21,334 bases of DNA from the NCBI GenBank assembly GCA_947853245.1, contig CANTWP010000001.1, positions 1 through 21,334 of the forward strand. Reading direction: 5' to 3'. Source of the stretch: an uncultured Bacilli bacterium. Its GTDB lineage: Bacteria; Bacillota_I; Bacilli_A; RF39; UBA660. How positions within the stretch are numbered: position 1 is the stretch's first letter; each line of letters begins with the position of its first letter. The translations under genes were made by a program, and so were the position numbers. Below the pieces are notes generated by a model. That model had not been told where the DNA came from. It ran no database searches and was given only the letters and a program-made list of their open reading frames with translations. Of the stretch, positions 1 through 7,079 are shown piece after piece.

Positions 1-1303
1 TAAGTACACTTTTTCTACCACTTGGCATCGTTTTAATACTAGATATATCCATATCACCATATAAAGCAAGAGCATACGTTCTGGGTATTGGAGTAGCACT
101 CATATAAAGAACATCAGGCATAAGTCCTTTATTTCTTAAGTTAGAACGTTGATGAACACCAAAACGATGCTGTTCATCTGTAATAACAAGGCCTAAATTA
201 TTATAAACTACATTATCAGAAATCAAAGCATGTGTTCCTATAACAACATCGACTTGTCCAGAATTCAACCTTTGATATATAATTTTCTTTTCTTTAATAG
301 ATAATTTACCAGTAAGTAACACGACCCTTAAACCAAATTTATCAAATAATTTTTTAAAATTTTCATAATGTTGCACTGCTAAAATTTCAGTGGGAGCCAT
401 CAAAGCACTTTGATAACCACTTAAATAATTCATGTATATAGCAATAAAAGAAACAATAGTCTTACCACTACCGACATCACCTTGTAAAAGTCGATTCATT
501 CTTTTTTTAGAAATTAAATCATTATATATACTATCAATACTTTCTAATTGATCACATGTTAATTTAAAAGGTAAACTATTGATAAAAGATTCTATCTTGT
601 TAAAAGTAATTTTCCTTTCTAAACCTACTTCTAAATTATTTTCTTTTAACATTTGAATTTTTAACATAAATAAAAATGCTTCCTCATATTTTAAAGTATT
701 AATGGAAATCTTTAACTTATCAATATCATTAGGAAAATGAATTATTTGTAAACTATTATTTTTATCTAATAAATTATACTTATCCATAAAATATCTTGGT
801 ACTAAACTATCTATATTAAAAGAATTATTTAAAGCTTCCATAATAAATTGTCTTAATTGTTTAGTACTAATCTTATCATTAGTATGATAAACTGGTTCAA
901 TAGAGGGTTTACTACCTAATTTACCAATTTTTATATCAGACGCTGTTATCATATTATATTGAGAGTCATATTTACCAATTACTACAATACCGGTACCTAA
1001 CTTTAAATTCTTTTTCATAAAAGCTCTATTAAATATGGAAACATTATATAAATTAGTTCCTGTATTCATTCTAAAAGTCATTTTATTCATTTTTTTATTA
1101 AAGAAAAAGACATTAGGCACTGATTCAATGATTCCATCCAAAATTACTCTATTTACTAAATTTAATTCAGATATCGGAGTTCTTTTTAAAATATCAAATC
1201 TATAAGGATAAAAATTTATTAGATCATTGATATTAAAAATACCTAAAGTGTTTAGACCAATTATTGCTTTTGGACCAATTCCCTTTATATCCTTTAAATT
1301 CAT
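1..1303 (-). CDS. recG: ATP-dependent DNA helicase RecG (N-terminal part, cut by window edge)
   Basis: RecG remodels stalled replication forks and Holliday junctions as a double-strand DNA translocase in the cytoplasm. The 434 codons seen here cover the N-terminal wedge/OB region and the first helicase domain. Seen directly: an N-terminal helix-hairpin-helix-like start (MNLKDIKGIGPKA), Walker A GDVGSGKT at residues 275-282, the MAPTEILA motif after it, TGTHAL, and the RecG-type DEQHRFGV box starting at residue 376, followed by SATPIPRT. The family is usually about 680 residues, so roughly 240 C-terminal residues lie beyond position 1. The ATG at 1303 follows GATGGTGAT and a near-perfect promoter, which fixes the start. 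No frameshift is seen. Identification is secure. Confidence 0.97.
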   Translation of the reverse strand, partial: MNLKDIKGIGPKAIIGLNTLGIFNINDLINFYPYRFDILKRTPISELNLVNRVILDGIIESVPNVFFFNKKMNKMTFRMNTGTNLYNVSIFNRAFMKKNLKLGTGIVVIGKYDSQYNMITASDIKIGKLGSKPSIEPVYHTNDKISTKQLRQFIMEALNNSFNIDSLVPRYFMDKYNLLDKNNSLQIIHFPNDIDKLKISINTLKYEEAFLFMLKIQMLKENNLEVGLERKITFNKIESFINSLPFKLTCDQLESIDSIYNDLISKKRMNRLLQGDVGSGKTIVSFIAIYMNYLSGYQSALMAPTEILAVQHYENFKKLFDKFGLRVVLLTGKLSIKEKKIIYQRLNSGQVDVVIGTHALISDNVVYNNLGLVITDEQHRFGVHQRSNLRNKGLMPDVLYMSATPIPRTYALALYGDMDISSIKTMPSGRKSVL

Positions 1304-1318
1304 AATATCACCATCTTA

Positions 1319-1347
1319 AGTATATATAATACATTAGTTCGTGTCAA
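1319..1347 (-). promoter_or_regulatory. Sigma-A type promoter of recG
   Basis: On the minus strand a perfect -35 TTGACA (1342-1347) and a -10 TATACT (1319-1324) are separated by exactly 17 bases. Transcription would begin near 1312, giving a leader of about 9 nt that holds only the ribosome binding site. recG is therefore probably transcribed on its own. Confidence 0.8.
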
Positions 1348-1367
1348 TTGCCTTTTTAAATTTTTAC

Positions 1368-1407
1368 GTTAAATAAAAAGTAAAGTGCATAACAATTATG
1401 CACTTTA
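1368..1407 (-). terminator. Rho-independent terminator after the pilin-like gene
   Basis: An 11-bp perfect stem (1382-1392 with 1396-1406, extendable by an A-T pair) closes a 3-nt loop. On the minus strand it is followed by CTTTTTATTT. It lies downstream of the pilin-like gene and upstream of the recG promoter, so it most likely ends the pilin-gene transcript about 200 nt past its stop codon. Confidence 0.7.
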
Positions 1408-1445
1408 AAATTTATATTACATTTTAATTTTTTATTCAAAAAAGG

Positions 1446-1474
1446 TTGACAAAATACAGTTTTTCTATTAGTAT
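1446..1474 (+). promoter_or_regulatory. Strong plus-strand promoter of the orphan RNA
   Basis: A perfect -35 TTGACA (1446-1451), a 17-base spacer and a -10 TAGTAT (1469-1474) point rightwards, against all the neighbouring genes. The predicted start is near 1481, directly before the first hairpin of the structured RNA. No reading frame of use follows, so the promoter appears to serve a noncoding transcript. Confidence 0.75.
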
Positions 1475-1480
1475 ATACAG

Positions 1481-1580
1481 TACCAATTCGAGAAATCAGG
1501 CGAATTGGCGCTAGTATCACACTAGCCAACCCCTTTTTATTCTTTTATGAGAACGGTTCTTCAGGGGGGCCGTTCTTTTT
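1481..1580 (+). ncRNA. Structured small RNA of unknown class
   Basis: This stretch of about 100 nt starts where the plus-strand promoter would initiate and ends in a rho-independent terminator. Seen directly: an 8-bp perfect hairpin (1483-1490 with 1501-1508); a 6-bp hairpin (1510-1515 with 1521-1526, loop ATCAC); a single-stranded C-rich linker AACCCCTTTTT starting at 1528; and a terminator stem AGAACGG/CCGTTCT (1550-1556 with 1570-1576) followed by T's. The terminator loop holds a run of six G's (1564-1569) that could pair with the CCCCT at 1530-1534 as a pseudoknot. C-rich tracts flanked by hairpins are the seed regions of Firmicutes sRNAs such as RsaE/RoxS, but I cannot assign this RNA to that or any family. 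It carries no SRP-RNA, tmRNA or 6S hallmarks that I can find. The lack of a coding frame and the promoter-to-terminator fit support an RNA gene. Confidence 0.7.
1550..1580 (+). terminator. Terminator of the orphan RNA
   Basis: Stem AGAACGG/CCGTTCT with a 13-nt G-rich loop and a T tract on the plus strand. It ends two bases before the convergent pilin-like gene's stop codon. On the minus strand no T tract follows, so it acts best in the plus direction. Confidence 0.75.
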
Positions 1581-1582
1581 GG

Positions 1583-3505
1583 TTATTTATTTTCTAAAGC
1601 AGCTTTATTTTCAAGCCATTCTTGTAAACCTTTTCTAGTTCCAGATGACAAAGCTGTCGGAATTTCATATCCCTCAAATAGAGGCCAAACTATCTCTGTA
1701 GCAGCATACATTAATTTATTATAAGTATAGATAGAAATAGTATTTCTAAATGATGTTGGAGTATATAAAGTTGGCGAAGATGAATTATATCTATTATATT
1801 TTTCTGGGCTATAATACTTCATAAACACTTCATCAGAAATAAAGCGGGTAAATCTATTTTTAAATGAATATTGACTACTTCCACTATAATATTCATAAAA
1901 AGCTGTATATAAGTCTAAATTTAAATTATCAATTAAATTTTCATAAATTACCCAACCATCTACATCTGAATACATATCTTCCATACTAAAAGATGTATTA
2001 CTATTACCTAGCAACTTCAATGTAGCATCATAATAACCTGTACTAGTTTTATCTTCAACAATTGGTAACAAATTATCAGTCATAAATGTTTGAAAATCCC
2101 CAGCCCAACTTGATACACTATCTACAATTCCTTGATCTAAATACTTATATATTCCGCCAGCTGTTTGATACATACGAGTTGCTAAAACAGCAGTCATATG
2201 AAGAAAATCAATGGTATCATTATTAACAGTAAACTCAGTAATACCACTAAAATAACTTTTCAAATAAGTACCTTTACTATTTACTAGAGTAATAAATTCA
2301 CTATCACTACCAGCAACTGTATCCCACATACTACCAGTATAACGTAATTGACGCAAATAATGGAACACTAGCCAATCACTCTTAGATGGTGCAAAATCAC
2401 TAGAAGTTTGACCACCTGTATAACTTTCCGCTAATAACTCTAAGCGATGTAAATTTCTAAACAATAAAATTATATTTCTAGGTAAAGTTATATCTTGATT
2501 GTATAATTTATCACTACCATAATCATTTTTTATATCATAATTATCCTCGTATATAACTACTGATATCTGTTTAGAAGAATTAATTCTAAGTTCGCCACTA
2601 CCTAGTATATTCTTATCCATAACAACTGTAGAATCAGCTATATTATTACCATAAACGTCTTTTTTATTAATAGTTCCATTACTAAATTCAAAGTATACTT
2701 CATCAGATATAGTATTCGTTGCAATATAGTTATTAGCGATCTTTTTTAATTCATCATATAACGCTAATATATTATCAGGATATTCACTATTAATATTATC
2801 TTTTGTAGTAAAATTACCATTACTATCAAATTCTATAATAGTATCATCCTTAGTAAGAGTTATAATAAAATTATCTTTATCTATAATTTTTAAAGTACCA
2901 TTCCCACTAGAGTTTTGAAGAGTAAACTCTTTTTTTGTTGTGTTATTTTCTAATACCTCAGATACTATATTTAATTGTATTATAAACTTCTTAACCGTTT
3001 CAATTATATTATTAGATATATATATATCTTTAAATAAAACTAATTCATTATAAAATGATGTATCTTCTCTAGATAAACTTAAAGGTTTAACAATAAAATC
3101 GGTAGAATCATAATCTTTCTTTACGTCTTGCATATTTCCTTCTAAAAGAATTCCAATCTGTTTATTAGTATTTATTTTAACAACACAATAATCACAAAGT
3201 TTACCGTTATATTCAAAATTATTAGTTTGAGTTAAATCTCCATTAGGAGATATTTTATATTCTACATCATTCTTAATAACATAAAACTGTTCTTCAGTTA
3301 TATAGTTACCGTTCATCTCTTGCATTGCTATATAATTAGAAACTGTTTTTTCCAAAGTTTTAGCATTTTGCACTTCTATTTCGTTTTTAGCATCATTAAT
3401 GGCATCACCAACAAAGACGTAACCAATTGTGCTTATTATTGCTAAAACAACTATTACTGCCAATAACTCAATTAATGTAAATCCTTTTCTCCTTTTAATC
3501 TTCAT
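1583..3505 (-). CDS. Large type IV pilin-like protein with prepilin N-methylation signal
   Basis: The N terminus MKIKRRKGFTLIELLAVIVV is a class III prepilin signal: basic leader, G-F cleavage site, Glu at +5 and a hydrophobic helix of about 20 residues. After cleavage and methylation by a prepilin peptidase it would join a type IV pilus or ComG-like pseudopilus. At 640 residues it is four to six times longer than a ComGC/GD-type pilin. Residues about 65-345 contain three loosely similar beta-rich units (around 85-135, 203-235 and 302-332), each with a Gly-x-Leu turn then an acidic end. Residues about 355-640 form a separate Trp/Tyr-rich region with DFLHM near 433 and WAGDF near 467, a conserved-looking H/D pair that I do not recognise. 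The ATG at 3505 is preferred over a GTG at 3514 because AGGTG itself is the ribosome binding site six bases before the ATG. It has its own promoter; no other pilus gene is in the window. It may be a tip adhesin or minor pilin. Confidence 0.85.
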   Translation of the reverse strand: MKIKRRKGFTLIELLAVIVVLAIISTIGYVFVGDAINDAKNEIEVQNAKTLEKTVSNYIAMQEMNGNYITEEQFYVIKNDVEYKISPNGDLTQTNNFEYNGKLCDYCVVKINTNKQIGILLEGNMQDVKKDYDSTDFIVKPLSLSREDTSFYNELVLFKDIYISNNIIETVKKFIIQLNIVSEVLENNTTKKEFTLQNSSGNGTLKIIDKDNFIITLTKDDTIIEFDSNGNFTTKDNINSEYPDNILALYDELKKIANNYIATNTISDEVYFEFSNGTINKKDVYGNNIADSTVVMDKNILGSGELRINSSKQISVVIYEDNYDIKNDYGSDKLYNQDITLPRNIILLFRNLHRLELLAESYTGGQTSSDFAPSKSDWLVFHYLRQLRYTGSMWDTVAGSDSEFITLVNSKGTYLKSYFSGITEFTVNNDTIDFLHMTAVLATRMYQTAGGIYKYLDQGIVDSVSSWAGDFQTFMTDNLLPIVEDKTSTGYYDATLKLLGNSNTSFSMEDMYSDVDGWVIYENLIDNLNLDLYTAFYEYYSGSSQYSFKNRFTRFISDEVFMKYYSPEKYNRYNSSSPTLYTPTSFRNTISIYTYNKLMYAATEIVWPLFEGYEIPTALSSGTRKGLQEWLENKAALENK

Positions 3506-3530
3506 ACAAATCACCTACTTTATTAAGTTT

Positions 3531-3539
3531 ATTATATCA
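3531..3539 (-). promoter_or_regulatory. Extended -10 promoter of the pilin-like gene
   Basis: TGATATAAT on the minus strand joins a TGn extension to a perfect TATAAT (3531-3536), about 26 bases before the start codon. The -35 region is poor, as expected for extended -10 promoters. The same ATGATATAATAA context recurs near 15316 and 17367. Confidence 0.6.
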
Positions 3540-3549
3540 TGTCTAGTAT

Positions 3550-3591
3550 GATTTTAAAATAAAAAATTAGTATGTAAAATATACTAATTTT
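3550..3591 (-). terminator. Terminator of the pyruvate:ferredoxin oxidoreductase gene
   Basis: An 11-bp perfect stem (3563-3573 with 3581-3591, 7-nt loop) followed on the minus strand by TTTTATTTT. The stem overlaps the TAG stop codon at 3584-3586. Confidence 0.75.
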
Positions 3592-6500
3592 CACTAAGAC
3601 TTTTATAATGTTCAAAGCGGGCCATAGCATTCTCTTTAGTTTCTTCCAATAACCTTTGAGCATGTAGAGGATTTATTTTTTTCAGCATTGCATATCTTGT
3701 TTGTAAATTTAAAAATTCTTCAAATTTATCAAAATCGACATTTTTACTATCTAAATAGAATTTCTTTTCTAGTGGATTATAATGAAATAAAGGATAATAG
3801 CCAGTTGTTACTGCCATTTTTTCCATATCTAAACTATTACCCATTCCACCTTTAATACCATGAGATATACAAGGTGAATAAGCAATAATTATAGAAGGTC
3901 CATTATAAGATGCAGCCTCTTTAAAAACTTTTATTAGTTGAATTGGGTTAGCGGCCAATGAAACTTCTGCTACATAAGCTCCAGGATATGCTAAAGCAAT
4001 CGAAGCCAGATCTTTCTTATTAGTCTTTTTACCACTTGCAGTAAATGAAGCAATACTTCCTTTTTCACTAGCTTTAGAAGATTGACCACCAGTATTAGAA
4101 TAAACTTGAGTATCTAAAACTAAAATATTAATATTGTCATTATTGGCTAGAACATGATCAATACCAGAGAAGCCTATATCATAAGCCCAACCATCACCAC
4201 CAATAGCCCAAATACTACGTTTCTTAATATATTCTTTAATTAAACTTAATTCTTGTGGACAAGTCTTATAATCAAGATTATCATAAACTTCTGTACTAAT
4301 ATCTATATCATCTAGATTAGATAACCATTTTTCAAATAAATCACTATTAGGATTATCTAAGTTTTGTTCCATAATTCTTTGAACTTTATTTCTCATAAAA
4401 TTTGTTGCTTGCAAAATACCAAATCCAAATTCTGCATTATCTTCAAACAAGGAATTAGACCAAGGAATACTATAAGGTATACTAGGCATAGAACCACCAT
4501 AAATAGAGGAACAACCAGTAGCATTCGCTATTATAAGTGAATCACCTAGAAGTTGCGTTAATAACTTAATATAAGCAGTTTCACCACAACCGGCACAAGC
4601 TCCAGAAAAAGTAAATTTTGGTTCTTTAAATTGACTACCTTTAATTGAAGAAGTATTAATTATCTTTTTATCAGATATCTTAGTTGATAAATAATCAAAT
4701 ACTTTTTGACTATTATTTCTTATTTCTAATTCTAATTCTTTACTAATTAAAGCTTTTTCAGATGTTTTACCAGGGCAAGTTTTCATACAAAGACCACAAC
4801 CAGTACAATCCGCTACTGATATACCAATAGCAAAATAATATTCAGGCATACCCGTTGCACCTTTACAAATATTTTTTACATAATCAGGAGCTTCCTCGTA
4901 TTCATCTTTACTAAGTAAATATGGTCTAATAACACCATGAGGACATACTAAAGAACATTGATTACACTCTATACAATTAGAATTTATCCAAGCTGGAACT
5001 ATATCACTTATGTTTCTTTTTTCTAATTTACTAGTGTCTGGATAAAATCTACCATCTGGATTTTCTAAAAAAGCTGATACTGGTAAGCTGTCTCCTCTAC
5101 GTTCTTTTAAAGCCTTAAAAATATCTAAACTCTTATTATCTTGTTTTAAATAATAACCATCATTATAAGAAAAATCAATCTTTCTTAAATAATTAATACT
5201 TTCATCAATTGCTAAACAGTTGGCTTTAATTACCTGTTCACCTTTTTTAAAATATCTATCATAAGCATATTTTTTCATTTTTTCTTTAGCAATTTCGTAA
5301 TCCAAAGTTGGTAAAAGTGACATTATAGAACTTTCTAAAACTGTACTAATTTTATTATTTAAACCTAATTTTCTAGCTAATGCATAAGCATTTATAGCAT
5401 AAAATTCTATGTTATGTTCAATTATAAATTGTATAAATTCTTTAGATAAGCTCTGTTTTAATTCCTCATCACTTTTAATAGTATTCAAAATAAATATTCC
5501 ATTATCTTTTAAGTTAGAATAACAATCAAACCCCTCTAAATAACTCTCTTTTGTTACCGCAATTAATCTTGGTTCGTTTACATAGTAAGTAGAACGAATT
5601 TTATTCTTAGCAAACCTTAAATGACTAATTGTTACTCCTCCAGATTTCTTAGAATCATATTGAAAATAACCTTGAACATATAAATCTGTATTATCACCAA
5701 CTAATTTCATTATGGATTTAGAAGCACTAACCATACCATCACTACCATATCCATAAATTAAAGCTTCATCAGCTGTACTAATTTTGAAATTTTTATCAGT
5801 ACTTAAGCTTAAATTAGTAACATCATCTTCTATACCAACAGTAAAATTATTAATTGGTTTATCTAACATATCATAGATAGCTTTAATACAAGCAGGAGTA
5901 GTATTTTTACTAGATAATCCATATCTACCACCTACGATTTTAATATCTTTATCTTTTAAAGCACTGACAATATCTAGATAAAGTGGTTCACCTTCAGAAC
6001 CAGGTTCTTTAGTTCTATCAAGTACCGCTATTTTTTTCACAGATTCCGGTAAGACATCTAATAAATACTTAGTACTAAAAGGACGATATAGATGAACTTC
6101 TATTAACCCTACTTTATACTTATTTCTAACCAAATTATCAATTGTTTCTCTAATAGTTTCACAAACAGATCCCATTGCTACAATAATACGATCAGGGTTT
6201 AAGATCCCATAATAATTAAATGGACGATAATCAGTTCCAGCTTTCTCATTAATCTTTTGCATATATTCATTTACTATATCTGGTACTTTGTCATAAAATT
6301 TATTTCTTACTTCTGTTGCTTGAAAATAAATATCATCATTTTCAGCTGTACCGCTTATCATAACTTTAGCACTGTTTAAAGCTCTATCTCTAAAATTCTT
6401 AATAGCTTTGTGATCTAACAATTCTTTTAAATCAGAATCTTCTAATACTTCTATTTTTTGAATTTCATGACTGGTTCTAAAGCCGTCAAAAAAATGTAAA

Positions 6501-6997
6501 AAAGGAATCGAACTACTTATTGCGGATAAATGAGCAATAGCGCTTCCATAAAAGCAATCTTGAACAGAAGAAGAAGCTAGATAAGCAAATCCTGTCGCAC
6601 GGGCTGCATATATATCTTGATGATCCCCAAAAATACTAAGAGCATGGGTTGCTAAACTACGGGCCGCTACATGAATAACCCCTGGTAACATTTCACCAGC
6701 TATTTTATACATATTTGGTATCATTAAAAGTAAGCCTTGACTAGCTGTAAATGTAGTTGTCAAACAACCCGCTTTTAAAGAGCCATGAATAAGACCGGCT
6801 GCTCCAGCTTCACTTTGCATCTCTATTACTTTTACCTTATCACCGAACAAATTTAACCTGTCTTGATTACTCCATTCATCTAAATGTTCAGCCATTGGGC
6901 TAGAGGGAGTTATCGGATATATACCAGATACCTCTGTAAACATATAAGAGGCCATACTACATGCTTCATTACCATCTACTGTTACTATTTTTTTCAT
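3584..6997 (-). CDS. nifJ: Pyruvate:ferredoxin (flavodoxin) oxidoreductase
   Basis: This enzyme oxidises pyruvate and CoA to acetyl-CoA, CO2 and reduced ferredoxin or flavodoxin, central to anaerobic fermentation. It is the single-chain fused form, 1137 residues against about 1170-1190 for the family. Domains in order: pyrimidine-binding domain with YPITPSSPM at 27-35; the CoA/transketolase C-terminal domain with DRTKEPGSEGEPLY; the gamma domain with GYGSDGMVSASK; an 8Fe ferredoxin domain with CIECNQCSLVCP from residue 675 and CTGCGLCMKTCPG after it; and the thiamine-diphosphate domain with CAGCGE from 801, GGDGWAYDIG at 933-942 and the SNTGGQSSKAS loop. All cluster and cofactor motifs are intact. 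The start at 6997 matches the family N terminus; an upstream in-frame GTG at 7033 lies before the -10 box and so cannot be used. The gene has its own promoter and terminator. Confidence 0.97.
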   Translation of the reverse strand: MKKIVTVDGNEACSMASYMFTEVSGIYPITPSSPMAEHLDEWSNQDRLNLFGDKVKVIEMQSEAGAAGLIHGSLKAGCLTTTFTASQGLLLMIPNMYKIAGEMLPGVIHVAARSLATHALSIFGDHQDIYAARATGFAYLASSSVQDCFYGSAIAHLSAISSSIPFLHFFDGFRTSHEIQKIEVLEDSDLKELLDHKAIKNFRDRALNSAKVMISGTAENDDIYFQATEVRNKFYDKVPDIVNEYMQKINEKAGTDYRPFNYYGILNPDRIIVAMGSVCETIRETIDNLVRNKYKVGLIEVHLYRPFSTKYLLDVLPESVKKIAVLDRTKEPGSEGEPLYLDIVSALKDKDIKIVGGRYGLSSKNTTPACIKAIYDMLDKPINNFTVGIEDDVTNLSLSTDKNFKISTADEALIYGYGSDGMVSASKSIMKLVGDNTDLYVQGYFQYDSKKSGGVTISHLRFAKNKIRSTYYVNEPRLIAVTKESYLEGFDCYSNLKDNGIFILNTIKSDEELKQSLSKEFIQFIIEHNIEFYAINAYALARKLGLNNKISTVLESSIMSLLPTLDYEIAKEKMKKYAYDRYFKKGEQVIKANCLAIDESINYLRKIDFSYNDGYYLKQDNKSLDIFKALKERRGDSLPVSAFLENPDGRFYPDTSKLEKRNISDIVPAWINSNCIECNQCSLVCPHGVIRPYLLSKDEYEEAPDYVKNICKGATGMPEYYFAIGISVADCTGCGLCMKTCPGKTSEKALISKELELEIRNNSQKVFDYLSTKISDKKIINTSSIKGSQFKEPKFTFSGACAGCGETAYIKLLTQLLGDSLIIANATGCSSIYGGSMPSIPYSIPWSNSLFEDNAEFGFGILQATNFMRNKVQRIMEQNLDNPNSDLFEKWLSNLDDIDISTEVYDNLDYKTCPQELSLIKEYIKKRSIWAIGGDGWAYDIGFSGIDHVLANNDNINILVLDTQVYSNTGGQSSKASEKGSIASFTASGKKTNKKDLASIALAYPGAYVAEVSLAANPIQLIKVFKEAASYNGPSIIIAYSPCISHGIKGGMGNSLDMEKMAVTTGYYPLFHYNPLEKKFYLDSKNVDFDKFEEFLNLQTRYAMLKKINPLHAQRLLEETKENAMARFEHYKSLSEN

Positions 6998-7022
6998 TTT
7001 ATCACATTCCATTTCTAGTATA

Positions 7023-7051
7023 ATTATACACATAATTCATTCTATAAGCAA
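7023..7051 (-). promoter_or_regulatory. Promoter of the pyruvate:ferredoxin oxidoreductase gene
   Basis: Perfect -10 TATAAT (7023-7028) with TTGCTT (7046-7051) 17 bases upstream, on the minus strand. It predicts a start near 7016, just before the coding start at 6997. The -35 box overlaps the hairpin that ends the upstream adhesin gene. Confidence 0.65.
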
Positions 7052-7079
7052 TAAAGACAAGATTAAACTTGTCTTTATT
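7046..7079 (-). terminator. Terminator hairpin of the adhesin gene
   Basis: A 12-bp perfect stem (7050-7061 with 7068-7079, 6-nt loop) directly at the stop codon. The trailing T tract on the minus strand is short (TTTATT lies inside the stem), so termination may be incomplete and some read-through into nifJ is possible. Confidence 0.5.

Noticed and set aside
1481..1580. Possible SRP RNA, 6S RNA or CRISPR tracrRNA
   Set aside because: No GGAAGCAGCC-type SRP loop, far too short for 6S RNA, and no CRISPR repeats or cas genes in the window.
3514..3514. Upstream GTG start for the pilin-like protein
   Set aside because: The GTG lies in the AGGTG ribosome binding site of the ATG at 3505, which also gives the normal prepilin leader.
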